Of a DNA stretch of 59,491 nt, positions 47,531 through 56,095 are shown piece by piece; within the stretch, counting starts at the first letter, position 1, and the number at the start of each line of letters is the position of its first letter. Under the pieces are notes generated by a model. It was given only the letters and a program-made list of their open reading frames with translations, had not been told where the DNA came from and searched no databases. The DNA is taken from the NCBI RefSeq assembly GCF_012843265.1, contig NZ_JABAIT010000024.1, forward strand, positions 1 through 59,491. Direction: 5' to 3'. The translations under genes and the position numbers were made by a program. This DNA comes from Bacillus sp. DNRA2 (GTDB taxonomy: Bacteria; Bacillota; Bacilli; Bacillales; Cytobacillaceae).

Positions 47531-47546
47531 TGTGAAGTAGGTCACA
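47531..47546 (+). promoter_or_regulatory. Fnr/CRP-type operator of the nrf locus
   Basis: Perfect TGTGA-AGTAGG-TCACA, matching the Bacillus Fnr consensus TGTGA-N6-TCACA. A -10-like TTAAAT at 47568-47573 places the operator center near -41.5, the classic activating position. Predicts oxygen-limited induction of the genes from 47675. Confidence 0.8.
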
Positions 47547-47674
47547 GATTGAAGGACGGAAAAATCGTTAAATAAGGTAGTACCAGCGAATGGTTACACT
47601 TTTAAACCAAAAACAAGCTAACTTGATGATCTTCATAAATAAGTACCAATGTCTGTTATGAAAGGAAGACAATA

Positions 47675-48652
47675 ATGCGAAAACAAACGATAGCCTTGAG
47701 TATCATAGCATGTTTAATACTTCTTCTCCCCAATTTTGCTTTTGCCGATACAAATGAACCAGTTTTAAAGATGGAAGAGCTTGCGATTCAAGTAATGCCG
47801 GAATATTCCTTCCATCCAGAAGATAAAGCAAAGGACAAAGCGCCATTATTAGTTGGCTTACACGGCACATTAATTAATAACAGTGACAAGGCGCAAAAAG
47901 GCCAAATAGAAATTCCGATTCCTTTGAAATCAAAAAATTTCAAAGTCGGTTATGTAGCAGATTATAACCGCGAACAGACCAATACGAATGAAATCGAATA
48001 TGAAATTGATAAAAGTAAAGGCACGATTTCTTGGACAACTTCAGAAGAGATTCAACCTGGAGAGCTTTATAAATTCGTCATTGAGTATTACACAAATGAT
48101 ATTAAAGTCGATAAAAAAGATCACTCATTAACCTACAAATTTGAAAGTTTCGCCGATATTGGCTTGGTTCGAGTCTTGTTTCTAGAGCCATTAAAGACCG
48201 AAAGCTTTAGCCTGAGTCCTGCGGCAGAATCACATCAGGAAAACGGTTATGGCATGAACATGTTTATTTACCAGTACCAAGGAATGAAGCCGGGTGAGGT
48301 AAAGGAATATAAGTTGAAATACGAGCGTAATGAAACGAAAACTACCATGGACATCATGAATGAAATGGGAAACAAAATGACACCAAAAGGTGTTGAAAAG
48401 GACAATGAAACACTGCCGCTTGGCGTCATTATCGGTGCGATTGTTGGAGTGTGTATCGTTATAGCTGCTGTAATAATCTTTTTCCTAAAAAAGAAAAACA
48501 ATCAGAAGACTGTGAAAAGTAAGCAGCCAAACCGTGTTGATAAAGGACAAGCTGACCTTGAACAAAAGAAAAAGCGTCTCAGAGGGATGCTTCTAGAAGG
48601 TAGCATTACAGAAGAAGAATATCAAGAGCTGCTGCAAAAGCTGGCCAAATAG
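47675..48652 (+). CDS. exported membrane-anchored protein of the nrf locus, unknown function
   Basis: Signal peptide (about residues 1-24, cleavage after FAFA) leads a beta-rich extracellular domain to about residue 245. A transmembrane helix follows at about 250-270 (VIIGAIVGVCIVIAAVIIFF), then a basic cytoplasmic tail ending in a SHOCT-like hairpin, KKRLRGMLLEGSITEEEYQ. No CxxCH heme motif. First gene behind the Fnr box and 95 bp before the CcmF-like gene, so a role in heme delivery or assembly for NrfHA is plausible but unproven. Confidence 0.8.
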   Translation: MRKQTIALSIIACLILLLPNFAFADTNEPVLKMEELAIQVMPEYSFHPEDKAKDKAPLLVGLHGTLINNSDKAQKGQIEIPIPLKSKNFKVGYVADYNREQTNTNEIEYEIDKSKGTISWTTSEEIQPGELYKFVIEYYTNDIKVDKKDHSLTYKFESFADIGLVRVLFLEPLKTESFSLSPAAESHQENGYGMNMFIYQYQGMKPGEVKEYKLKYERNETKTTMDIMNEMGNKMTPKGVEKDNETLPLGVIIGAIVGVCIVIAAVIIFFLKKKNNQKTVKSKQPNRVDKGQADLEQKKKRLRGMLLEGSITEEEYQELLQKLAK

Positions 48653-48747
48653 CCTGAGACTTATAACGCAGTATAAAAATTGATGCTTTTGGTTCTGTCC
48701 AGTCAACCAGATTTCACAAAGGACATTTACTCTAACACGACAGGCAG

Positions 48748-50736
48748 GTGCCAAATATGTATATATTAGGAAATCTTACGTTGTATTTAGGAATGATTAT
48801 TTCCTTATATGCTTTAATCGCCAACATTATTGGGATAAAAAAGCAGAGTCCAAAATGGATGGATAGTGCAAAAGCTGGGATCTTATCGGTAACGTTTGTC
48901 GCAAGTATCGCAGCATTTCTGCTCCTTTATATGCTTGGGTCAAGCCAATTTCAATATAAATATGTTGCAGCCTATACTAATCTCGAGCTCCCAATGGTTT
49001 ATAAGCTATCAGCCTTTTGGGCAGGTAATGCAGGATCTTTGTTACTATGGGCCTTCTTGCTTTCGGTATATACCGGAATGGTTGTCTTAACAAAGAAGAA
49101 AAACGACATGATCCCTTATGTTTCAAGTATTTTGTTACTGAACTTGTTTTTCTTCTTTATCGTTCTGATCTTTAGCGTCAATCCGTTTGATATGTCTGAT
49201 AAAATTTCACCCGATGGCAAAGGTTTAAACCCGATGCTGCAAAATCCAGGAATGGTTCTTCATCCGGTAACTCTTTATTTAGGCTATGTCGGCCTTGCCG
49301 TACCATTTGCATACGGTATTGCTGCATTAATCATGAAGCGAATGGATGCTGAGTGGATCAAACTAACGAGACGCTGGACTTTAACTGCATGGTTATTTTT
49401 AACCTTAGGAAATATTATCGGTGGTTGGTGGGCCTATTTAGAGCTTGGCTGGGGTGGCTATTGGGCTTGGGACCCAGTTGAGAATGCATCATTCTTACCG
49501 TGGCTAACCGCATCAGCCTTCCTGCATTCAGTGATGATTCAGGAAAGGAAAAACATGCTCCGTACATGGAACATTAGCTTAATTGTCATATCATATTTGC
49601 TCACTCTATTTGGAACTTTCTTGGTACGCAGCGGGATTTTAACAAGTGTTCATGCTTTCAGCGATACGGACCTTGGCACCTATTTTATTATCTTCTTATC
49701 GTTTATGACGCTTTTCTCTCTATACATCGTCATGAGCCGTTATCAGCTAATTAAAAAGGAAAGTAGCCCGTTCCAGTCCTATTTTTCAAAAGAAAGCAGC
49801 TTTTTAATCAATAATCTCATCTTAATCGTTGCAGCCTTTGCCGTGTTATGGGGAACGATGTACCCGCTAATTTCTGAGGCATTAACGGGTACAAAGGTTA
49901 ATGTTGGCGCACCTTATTTTAATAAGGTAATGGCGCCGATTCTTCTAGGGTTAATCATTCTAATGGCGGTTTGTCCACTGATAGCATGGCAAAAAGCAGC
50001 ATTGAATCGATTTTTCAGAAATATGCTTGGTCCGATAATGGTTACACTTATATTTGCAATCGGACTTTTCATCTACGGGTTTCATGGAGTGTTTGCGATT
50101 GTCGGTTTGTCAGCTTGTGTGTTTATGATTTGTACCCACATTCAAGAATTCCATCGTGGAGTTCGGGCACGAAGAAAAGCAACAAAGGAAGGACTTTTCA
50201 CGGCAACTTTCCGGTTGACCCTAAGGAATCAGCGTCGCTATGGTGGGTATTTAGTCCATATTGGAATTGCAATCTTAGCCGTCGGCGTCATTTCATCCCA
50301 TGCTTATTCTGATCAGGTGATGAAAACAGTGAAAAAGGGAGAAAGCTTCACAATCGGTGAGTATGTGCTTACTTTTAACGGTCTTTCCGAGAATTCCGAT
50401 GGGGGAAATGATATTGTACACGCTGATTTATCGTTACAATATCAAGGCAAATCTTTAGGGAAAATTAAACCAGAGAAGATTTTTTACGCAAATTGGGACG
50501 AGCCTACTACTGAAGTTGAAATTAAGACAAATTGGAAAGAGGATCTGTATCTAGTATTAAGTTCCTGGGAAGATCGTGATAAAGCTACCTTTTTAGTAAA
50601 AGTAAATCCATTTGTAAGCTGGATTTGGATTGGCGGAATCATCATGGTGTTTGGAATTGCAGTTGCCTTAATCGGAGGAAAAACAACCCTTCATCGCTTA
50701 AACCTGAAACCAATCAAGCAAGCGGAAGGAGCGTGA
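48748..50736 (+). CDS. nrfE: CcmF/NrfE-like cytochrome c heme lyase
   Basis: Integral membrane protein with about 14-15 hydrophobic helices, 662 aa. The heme-handling tryptophan-rich motif WGGYWAWDPVENASFLPWL lies at about residues 234-252. Also present: NPGMVLHPVTLYLGYVG (conserved His), FGTFLVRSGILTSVHAF and a late soluble loop. These define CcmF/NrfE (System I), not ResB/ResC (System II) used by most bacilli. It probably ligates heme to apo-NrfA/NrfH outside the membrane. The start context is weak (GGCAGGTGCCAAAT before ATG). Symbol by analogy with E. coli nrfE; ccmF is equally defensible. Confidence 0.9.
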   Translation: MPNMYILGNLTLYLGMIISLYALIANIIGIKKQSPKWMDSAKAGILSVTFVASIAAFLLLYMLGSSQFQYKYVAAYTNLELPMVYKLSAFWAGNAGSLLLWAFLLSVYTGMVVLTKKKNDMIPYVSSILLLNLFFFFIVLIFSVNPFDMSDKISPDGKGLNPMLQNPGMVLHPVTLYLGYVGLAVPFAYGIAALIMKRMDAEWIKLTRRWTLTAWLFLTLGNIIGGWWAYLELGWGGYWAWDPVENASFLPWLTASAFLHSVMIQERKNMLRTWNISLIVISYLLTLFGTFLVRSGILTSVHAFSDTDLGTYFIIFLSFMTLFSLYIVMSRYQLIKKESSPFQSYFSKESSFLINNLILIVAAFAVLWGTMYPLISEALTGTKVNVGAPYFNKVMAPILLGLIILMAVCPLIAWQKAALNRFFRNMLGPIMVTLIFAIGLFIYGFHGVFAIVGLSACVFMICTHIQEFHRGVRARRKATKEGLFTATFRLTLRNQRRYGGYLVHIGIAILAVGVISSHAYSDQVMKTVKKGESFTIGEYVLTFNGLSENSDGGNDIVHADLSLQYQGKSLGKIKPEKIFYANWDEPTTEVEIKTNWKEDLYLVLSSWEDRDKATFLVKVNPFVSWIWIGGIIMVFGIAVALIGGKTTLHRLNLKPIKQAEGA

Positions 50737-50741
50737 CACAC

Positions 50742-51212
50742 TTGAAGAAAAAAATCGTGATTGCAACTTTATGGTTGGTCCTAACGATTCCAACGCTTTC
50801 GCAGGCAGGTTTTACCGTAAATTCTAAGGAATTTCACCAAGTGATTGATCAATTGGATATGCAAGGGCATGCCGATCATGAGCTGTCAACATGCAGTGTT
50901 AAAAAGGTTTACTACGATGAAGTAATCGACATGTTAAATAAGGGTCAATCAGAAGAAGAAATTATTCAATCATATGTAGATGAATATGGTCAAGCAGCCC
51001 TAAGAACACCTGGCAGTGACTTTACAGGAATATTAGCCTGGGTTATGCCAATAGGCGCACTTATTGTCGGGATTACAGTCGTGACAGTTTGGGTACGAAA
51101 ACTCACTCTTAAAACAGCAAAACGAGAAGAAGAAGATTTAGTATGGCAAAGCGATACCGATCGCGAAATTTTTGAGCGAACGATGGATGAAGAACGACGC
51201 AAGTTCTTTTAA
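50742..51212 (+). CDS. nrfF: CcmH/NrfF-like protein with a degenerate cysteine motif
   Basis: Signal peptide (about 1-22), then the CcmH-like helical region with YYDEVIDMLNKGQSEEEIIQ and SYVDEYGQAALRTPG, then a transmembrane helix (ILAWVMPIGALIVGITVV). The usual LRCxxC dithiol is reduced to a single Cys in STCSVKK. About 156 aa from TTG 50742, with AAGGAG 10 bases upstream; a GTG at 50733 is too close. Starts 6 bp after the CcmF-like stop. Confidence 0.82.
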   Translation: MKKKIVIATLWLVLTIPTLSQAGFTVNSKEFHQVIDQLDMQGHADHELSTCSVKKVYYDEVIDMLNKGQSEEEIIQSYVDEYGQAALRTPGSDFTGILAWVMPIGALIVGITVVTVWVRKLTLKTAKREEEDLVWQSDTDREIFERTMDEERRKFF

Positions 51213-51265
51213 CATTTGACCTCATTCGTATTAATTCTAAGCCGACAGTCGCTAGGAGGGACGTC

Positions 51266-51631
51266 ATGACAGATTACGTATATTTGCTCGTCGGTTCAAT
51301 GGTTACGATGATTTGTTTCTACTTCATGGCAGCCCCCTTTTTCAAACGGGAGGGAGCTGTCAGCCAAGCATTAGCAGGACATGAGCAGGAAATCTCAATC
51401 GAATTAATCTATGCCGCGGTAAATGAATTGGAAATGGATTTTTTAATGAAAAAAATAACTGAGGCAGACTTCTTACATTTGAAACAGCGCTATCAAATGA
51501 TGGCTGCTGAGTATTTAAAGATGGAAGAGCAGCAAATCCGCATTGAAACCGATGCGGCACCCTATATTGATGAAGATATTTTACTCGAGTTACAGGAAAT
51601 TCGTAATAAGAAAGGCAGGAATGCCGGATGA
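51266..51631 (+). CDS. CcmI N-terminal-like membrane protein (121 aa)
   Basis: One N-terminal transmembrane helix (about residues 4-24), then ELEMDFLMKKITEADFLHLK, which resembles the CcmI/CycH segment ALxELExDxxxGKISExDYxxL. No TPR domain, so much shorter than CcmI or NrfG. GGAGGG precedes the ATG. The last 4 bp overlap the next gene. Assignment is by motif resemblance and context. Confidence 0.7.
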   Translation: MTDYVYLLVGSMVTMICFYFMAAPFFKREGAVSQALAGHEQEISIELIYAAVNELEMDFLMKKITEADFLHLKQRYQMMAAEYLKMEEQQIRIETDAAPYIDEDILLELQEIRNKKGRNAG

Positions 51632-51975
51632 CTCAGTTACCTCCCTTTCATCCAGAATGGTTGGTTAGATTCTGGTTTCAAACCCCAGGCTTACAGTCGC
51701 TGAATCCGCATTGGGTCTTGATTATTTTAGCCTTAATAGGAATAGCATTATTTTTTCTAAAAAGAATGAAGCCAACAGATGAACCTATAAAGGATCAGGA
51801 AGAAGAACAATTTCAGCATTTAATGACTAGAAAGCAAGTTATTGAACGAAAAATCGCCGAGCTTGAACAGCAAAAACTTGCTGGTGAGCTAACCGATTCG
51901 AAATATGAAACAAAGCTTACTGAATACAAAAAGCATTTGGACAAGGTTAATCTCGATTTACTTTATTACACCTAA
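51628..51975 (+). CDS. small membrane protein of the nrf locus, CcmI-like (115 aa)
   Basis: A transmembrane helix at about residues 28-44 (VLIILALIGIALFFLK), then a charged coiled-coil region with RKIAELEQQKLAGELTDSKY. The helix-loop-helix resembles the CcmI hairpin and the SHOCT-like tail of the locus's first protein. Coupled (ATGA) to the preceding gene. Probably acts with it as a split apocytochrome chaperone; that is inference. Confidence 0.68.
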   Translation: MTQLPPFHPEWLVRFWFQTPGLQSLNPHWVLIILALIGIALFFLKRMKPTDEPIKDQEEEQFQHLMTRKQVIERKIAELEQQKLAGELTDSKYETKLTEYKKHLDKVNLDLLYYT

Positions 51976-51990
51976 AAGGTGGTCTTATAA

Positions 51991-52494
51991 ATGAAGAAAA
52001 AAATCATACAACTGACGGTAGTACTTGTCGCTAGCCTGTTCATTGGCCTTCTATTAAATGGTTTGAATGGCAAAGCAACTAATGCCGAAATTGGTGACAA
52101 GGCTCCGAACTTCACCTTAAAGGATACTTCTGGCAAGAAAGTTAAACTTTCTGATTTTAAAGGAGAAATGGTAGTTCTAAACTACTTTACAACCTGGTGC
52201 GCTCCGTGTCTTGAGGAAGCGCCAGAATTAGAGGCATTTGGAAACGAATATCAAGATGCAAAGCTACTCATCTTAGCAAAAGGTGAAACAAGTAATCGCG
52301 TAAATAAATACATCGACGGAAATGGTTCGAAGCTAACATATCTGCTTGACACAAAAGAAGAAGCGGCGAAAAGCTACAATGTTGTAGGACAACCGGAAAC
52401 AATCATTATTGATGAAAAAGGAATCATAGTTGAGCGGTTCTCAGGACCGACAACGAAAAAGAAATTAATCGAGTTGATTAAGAAGCTTCAATAA
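51991..52494 (+). CDS. ResA/CcmG-like membrane-anchored thiol-disulfide oxidoreductase
   Basis: TlpA/ResA-like thioredoxin, 167 aa, with an uncleaved signal anchor at about residues 7-27. Active site TTWCAPCLEE (about residues 68-77), cis-Pro region VVGQPETIII. Reduces apocytochrome CxxCH cysteines outside the membrane before heme attachment. AAAAGGTGG precedes the ATG. Its place before nrfH supports a dedicated role for NrfHA. Confidence 0.88.
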   Translation: MKKKIIQLTVVLVASLFIGLLLNGLNGKATNAEIGDKAPNFTLKDTSGKKVKLSDFKGEMVVLNYFTTWCAPCLEEAPELEAFGNEYQDAKLLILAKGETSNRVNKYIDGNGSKLTYLLDTKEEAAKSYNVVGQPETIIIDEKGIIVERFSGPTTKKKLIELIKKLQ

Positions 52495-52557
52495 CTGTGG
52501 TTAGAGCACGTTTAGTGTTTTAATAGATATTTTTAATTTGCTGGGGAGGTGAAAAAC

Positions 52558-53082
52558 ATGTTGAAAAAGTTGCTGGCAATAGATAAACGCTTACTGCTTG
52601 TAATTGGTTTGTTTGTTGGGATCATCGCGTCGGTGGTAACGGTGAAAACACTTGCGTATACGGATTCTCCGGATTTTTGTCAGAGTTGTCATATTATGAA
52701 CAACGTACACGATTCTTTCGTTGATTCTACTCATGCTGAACTAGCATGTGGTGATTGTCATTTACCACACGATTCGTTAGTAAGCAAATATACATTCAAA
52801 GCGAAATCAGGTTTAGGACATGTCTATTTTAATTCATTAGGTGAAAAAGACATTCCTGAAGTATTGCATCCAACAAAAAGCTCACAGGAAGCAATCAATC
52901 ACAACTGTGTAAGCTGCCATAGTAGCACTTTAGATAATGTTTCTCATGATGCAAAGGAAAGCTGTACAAAATGTCACCAATCTGTACCGCATGGAAAAGG
53001 CTTTAAAACAGAAGATTTCTACAAAGCACCAAAATCGGGAGAGTTATTAGAAAATAAGGGAGGTTCTGTGGACAATGGCTAG
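52558..53082 (+). CDS. nrfH: NrfH, tetraheme menaquinol dehydrogenase subunit
   Basis: NapC/NirT-family electron donor to NrfA. N-terminal membrane anchor (about residues 12-34), then four CxxCH sites: CQSCHIM, CGDCH, CVSCH and CTKCH. The CxxCHxM at heme 1 is typical of NrfH. 174 aa. ATG 52558 is 8 bases after GGAGG; the GTG at 52549 overlaps it. Takes electrons from menaquinol (men genes are in this window). Overlaps nrfA by 8 bp. Confidence 0.95.
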   Translation: MLKKLLAIDKRLLLVIGLFVGIIASVVTVKTLAYTDSPDFCQSCHIMNNVHDSFVDSTHAELACGDCHLPHDSLVSKYTFKAKSGLGHVYFNSLGEKDIPEVLHPTKSSQEAINHNCVSCHSSTLDNVSHDAKESCTKCHQSVPHGKGFKTEDFYKAPKSGELLENKGGSVDNG

Positions 53083-54520
53083 GAAACATCATTGGATTTA
53101 TTTAGCCTTAGTCGCTATTGTGATGCTAATTGCCGGCTGCTCTGACGCTGAACAGACAAAAAATGCCAAAGAGTTGAAGACGGGCTTATCAAAAGATGAA
53201 ATTAGCAATGAAGCATTTAAGGATTTATTCCCGCTTCAATACGACAGCTACAAAAAGAATGAAAAAATGGAAGATACAAAATACGGTGGGTCTGAAAAAC
53301 GAAGCAAGTTTGAAGAGGATAAAGAACCATTATTACCAATCCTATTTAATGGATATGGATTTGCGACTGAATATAATGAAGAGCGTGGCCACATTTATGC
53401 CAACGAAGATATTCGTGCAATCGCTCGTATTACTGATAAATCAGTAGGTTCATGTTTAACATGTAAATCTACAGCTGTTCCACACATGATCGAAGAAATG
53501 GGCGAGAGCTATTGGGGAGCTAACTTTAATAGTGAAATTTGGCCTAAAGCTGAGAGCATGGGTCACTCACCAATCGGATGTTCAGACTGTCATGACCCTG
53601 AAACAATGGATTTACGTGTTACTCGTCCAAGCTTTGTTAAAGCAATGGATGCAGCAGGTTATGACTTGTCAAAAGCTACAAAGAACGACATGCGTAACTA
53701 TGTATGTGGTCAATGCCACGTAGAGTACTACTTCGACGCGAAAACAAGTGAAGTAACGTATCCATGGGATGACGGTTTCAAACCTGAAGATATGTATGAA
53801 TACTATGAAACTACCGCAAAAGCAGAAGGCTTTGAAAAAGACTGGATTCATAACGTTTCTGGTACACCAACATTAAAATCACAGCATCCTGAGTTTGAAA
53901 CACACATGTCAGGTCCACATGGTAAAGCTGGTGTAACTTGCGCAGATTGTCATATGCCATATGAGCGTGTTGACGGCAAAAAGAAAATTAGCTCACACTA
54001 CTGGACTTCACCACTTAAGACGATGGATACTTCTTGCGGAACATGCCATACTAACCGCGACCTAGAAGAATTAAGAAAAACAGTGGAAGAAATTCAAGAA
54101 ACAAACGTATCTGCTTTACATGAAGCACAAGATGTTTCAACAGAAGCACATTACTATGTAAACAAAATGATTATTTCTGGCGTTAGCGCAGACAAAATCA
54201 AAGAAGCTCAAAATCATGTTCGTAAAGGTCAATGGTTCTGGGATATCATTGCAGCTGAAAACTCTGCAGGATTCCACAATCCTCAAGGATCTATGGATTC
54301 ATTAAAAACATCTATTACTGAGTCAAATAAAGCAATTAAGATTGCAACTGAAGAGTTAGTGAAAAAAGGTGTAAGCCTTGCGGAATTAGATGGAGAAATT
54401 GAAAAGGCAAAAGAGGCTGTCTTCGGTGAGACAGACAATATGAAGAAGAAAGATCATGCGATTAATCTTTACTTCCCAGCTCAACAGCCTCCAGCAGCAC
54501 CTGCTGCACCAAAAAAATAA
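53075..54520 (+). CDS. nrfA: NrfA, pentaheme ammonia-forming cytochrome c nitrite reductase
   Basis: Six-electron reduction of nitrite to ammonium. Lipobox LIAGC (Cys about residue 22) makes it a surface lipoprotein, as expected without a periplasm. The catalytic heme site is CLTCK (Lys ligand); four further CxxCH sites are CSDCH, CGQCH, CADCH and CGTCH. The KSQHPEFE and GPHGKAGVTC region carries the Ca/active-site residues. 481 aa, with a Pro/Ala-rich C-terminal tail (QQPPAAPAAPKK). Ends the cluster. Confidence 0.97.
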   Translation: MARKHHWIYLALVAIVMLIAGCSDAEQTKNAKELKTGLSKDEISNEAFKDLFPLQYDSYKKNEKMEDTKYGGSEKRSKFEEDKEPLLPILFNGYGFATEYNEERGHIYANEDIRAIARITDKSVGSCLTCKSTAVPHMIEEMGESYWGANFNSEIWPKAESMGHSPIGCSDCHDPETMDLRVTRPSFVKAMDAAGYDLSKATKNDMRNYVCGQCHVEYYFDAKTSEVTYPWDDGFKPEDMYEYYETTAKAEGFEKDWIHNVSGTPTLKSQHPEFETHMSGPHGKAGVTCADCHMPYERVDGKKKISSHYWTSPLKTMDTSCGTCHTNRDLEELRKTVEEIQETNVSALHEAQDVSTEAHYYVNKMIISGVSADKIKEAQNHVRKGQWFWDIIAAENSAGFHNPQGSMDSLKTSITESNKAIKIATEELVKKGVSLAELDGEIEKAKEAVFGETDNMKKKDHAINLYFPAQQPPAAPAAPKK

Positions 54521-54528
54521 TAAAATTA

Positions 54529-54566
54529 GAAACACTGGGTAATGGCAGTTACCTGGTGTTTTCTTT
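54529..54566 (+). terminator. intrinsic terminator after nrfA
   Basis: Stem AAACAC-GGGTAA/TTACC-GGTGTTT with one mismatch and a TTTTC tail. Confidence 0.75.
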
Positions 54567-54704
54567 GTCTAAATTGTGACGAATTATTATCACAATGTCA
54601 ATGGGGAAAATCACTTGTAAACTGAAGATTATGACGGTGGGAAAATGTATTGCCAAGCTGCTGGAAAAGGAATAATATTATTTTAATATAAAAATATAAT
54701 GGTC

Positions 54705-54736
54705 GAGCGTAAGCATATTTTGTGCTTGCGCTTTTC
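54705..54736 (+). repeat. short hairpin, remnant of the bcr-like repeat
   Basis: AGCGTAAGCA/TGCTTGCGCT stem and TTTTC. It matches the 3' end of the bcr-like elements (GGCGCTTGCGCTTTTC) and sits about 7 bp before the yttB ribosome binding site. Confidence 0.55.
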
Positions 54737-54756
54737 ATATGAAGGAGAAATTTGCT

Positions 54757-55947
54757 ATGCCTCGCGCAGTTTGGCTATTGGTCATTGGAATGGCGGTCAA
54801 TGTGACCGGCGCTTCATTTCTATGGCCGTTGAATTCAATTTACATTCATGAACATTTAGGAAAATCGCTGACGATTGCCGGAGTTGTTTTGATGCTTAAT
54901 TCAGGTGCTAGCGTAATTGGCAATTTGTTAGGTGGCCGCCTGTTTGACAAATTCGGAGGATATCGATCAATCTTATTAGGAATTGTGATAACCTTGCTCG
55001 CCCTGATTGGATTGTCATGCTGGAATGGTTGGCCAGCTTATGTCATTTTTTTAACGATTATTGGTCTAGGAACGGGAATTGTGTTTCCGTCAATGTATGC
55101 GATGGCCGGAACGGTTTGGAAGGAAGGTGGTCGCCGCGCCTTTAACGCCATCTATGTGGCCTCGAATTTAGGGGTAGCGATTGGCTCAAGCTTAGGTGGA
55201 ATCGTCGCTGCGATTTCATTTCAGTGGATTTTCATAGCCAACGCCATTTTGTATGCTATTTTTCTAATCATTGCATTCTTTGGCTATAAAGGCATCAATC
55301 GTCCTGAGGCGGTCAATGTGGCAAAGGAACAGACCGCTTCTAAGGTTCGCAAAGTTAACGCTCAGCTCACTGCGTTATTCATTCTATGCATAGGTTACAT
55401 GCTTTGTTGGATTGGCTACAGTCAATGGCAGGCAACCGTTGCACCGTACACCCAAGAATTAGGAATCAGTTTACGAGAATATAGCTATCTCTGGACGATA
55501 AATGGCGCGTTAATCGTATTAGGGCAGCCATTTTTGAACAGACTGGTGATAAGCTTTGCGAAAACAGTTAAGTCGCAAATTGTCATCGGCACGATCATTT
55601 TTGCCGTGGCCTTTTTAGTAGCCTCACTTGCTCAGAGCTTTGCCGGGTTTGCTATCGGCATGGTCATCATGACAATTGGTGAAATGCTCGTTTGGCCTGC
55701 TGTCCCGACGATTGCCGATAAATTGGCACCAGTTGGTAAGGAAGGATTTTATCAAGGAATCGCTAATAGCGCCGCAACAGGTGGTAGAATGCTTGGACCA
55801 ATCATCGGCGGAATGCTCGTTGATTTTTACAATATGCAGACACTATTTATCGTGATGATCGGGTTATTTTTACTATCGCTCATTACCACTTTCAGCTTTG
55901 ATCGAAAAATAACTAACAAGAATAATATCTCAATGAAAGCATCGTAA
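54757..55947 (+). CDS. yttB: MFS transporter (YttB type)
   Basis: Twelve predicted helices, 396 aa from ATG 54757 (MPRAVWLLVIGMAVNVTG), with AAGGAGAA 8 bases upstream. The between-helix-2/3 MFS motif reads GGRLFDKFGGYRS. DHA1-like drug/H+ antiporter class. Substrate unknown. In B. subtilis the like-named gene also neighbours leuS. Confidence 0.85.
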   Translation: MPRAVWLLVIGMAVNVTGASFLWPLNSIYIHEHLGKSLTIAGVVLMLNSGASVIGNLLGGRLFDKFGGYRSILLGIVITLLALIGLSCWNGWPAYVIFLTIIGLGTGIVFPSMYAMAGTVWKEGGRRAFNAIYVASNLGVAIGSSLGGIVAAISFQWIFIANAILYAIFLIIAFFGYKGINRPEAVNVAKEQTASKVRKVNAQLTALFILCIGYMLCWIGYSQWQATVAPYTQELGISLREYSYLWTINGALIVLGQPFLNRLVISFAKTVKSQIVIGTIIFAVAFLVASLAQSFAGFAIGMVIMTIGEMLVWPAVPTIADKLAPVGKEGFYQGIANSAATGGRMLGPIIGGMLVDFYNMQTLFIVMIGLFLLSLITTFSFDRKITNKNNISMKAS

Positions 55948-56047
55948 TAAGGATGTTATTTTGAAAAAATAAAGAAAGTTAGCTGCACCGATTGTGACGC
56001 CCAGCATACTATAAGTAGTACCTTTTAAAGTGCTTGCTTGATGTGAC

Positions 56048-56076
56048 TTGCATGTAAAGGGGAAATTTTATACAAT
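56048..56076 (+). promoter_or_regulatory. sigma-A promoter of leuS
   Basis: TTGCAT, 17-bp spacer, TACAAT, shortly before the T-box. Confidence 0.7.
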
Positions 56077-56095
56077 AGCGTTATAGTTTGATAAT

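Noticed and set aside
50625-50741. Longer CcmH-like frame starting inside the CcmF-like gene
   Set aside because: Those codons overlap the conserved CcmF C terminus. The signal peptide begins properly at TTG 50742.
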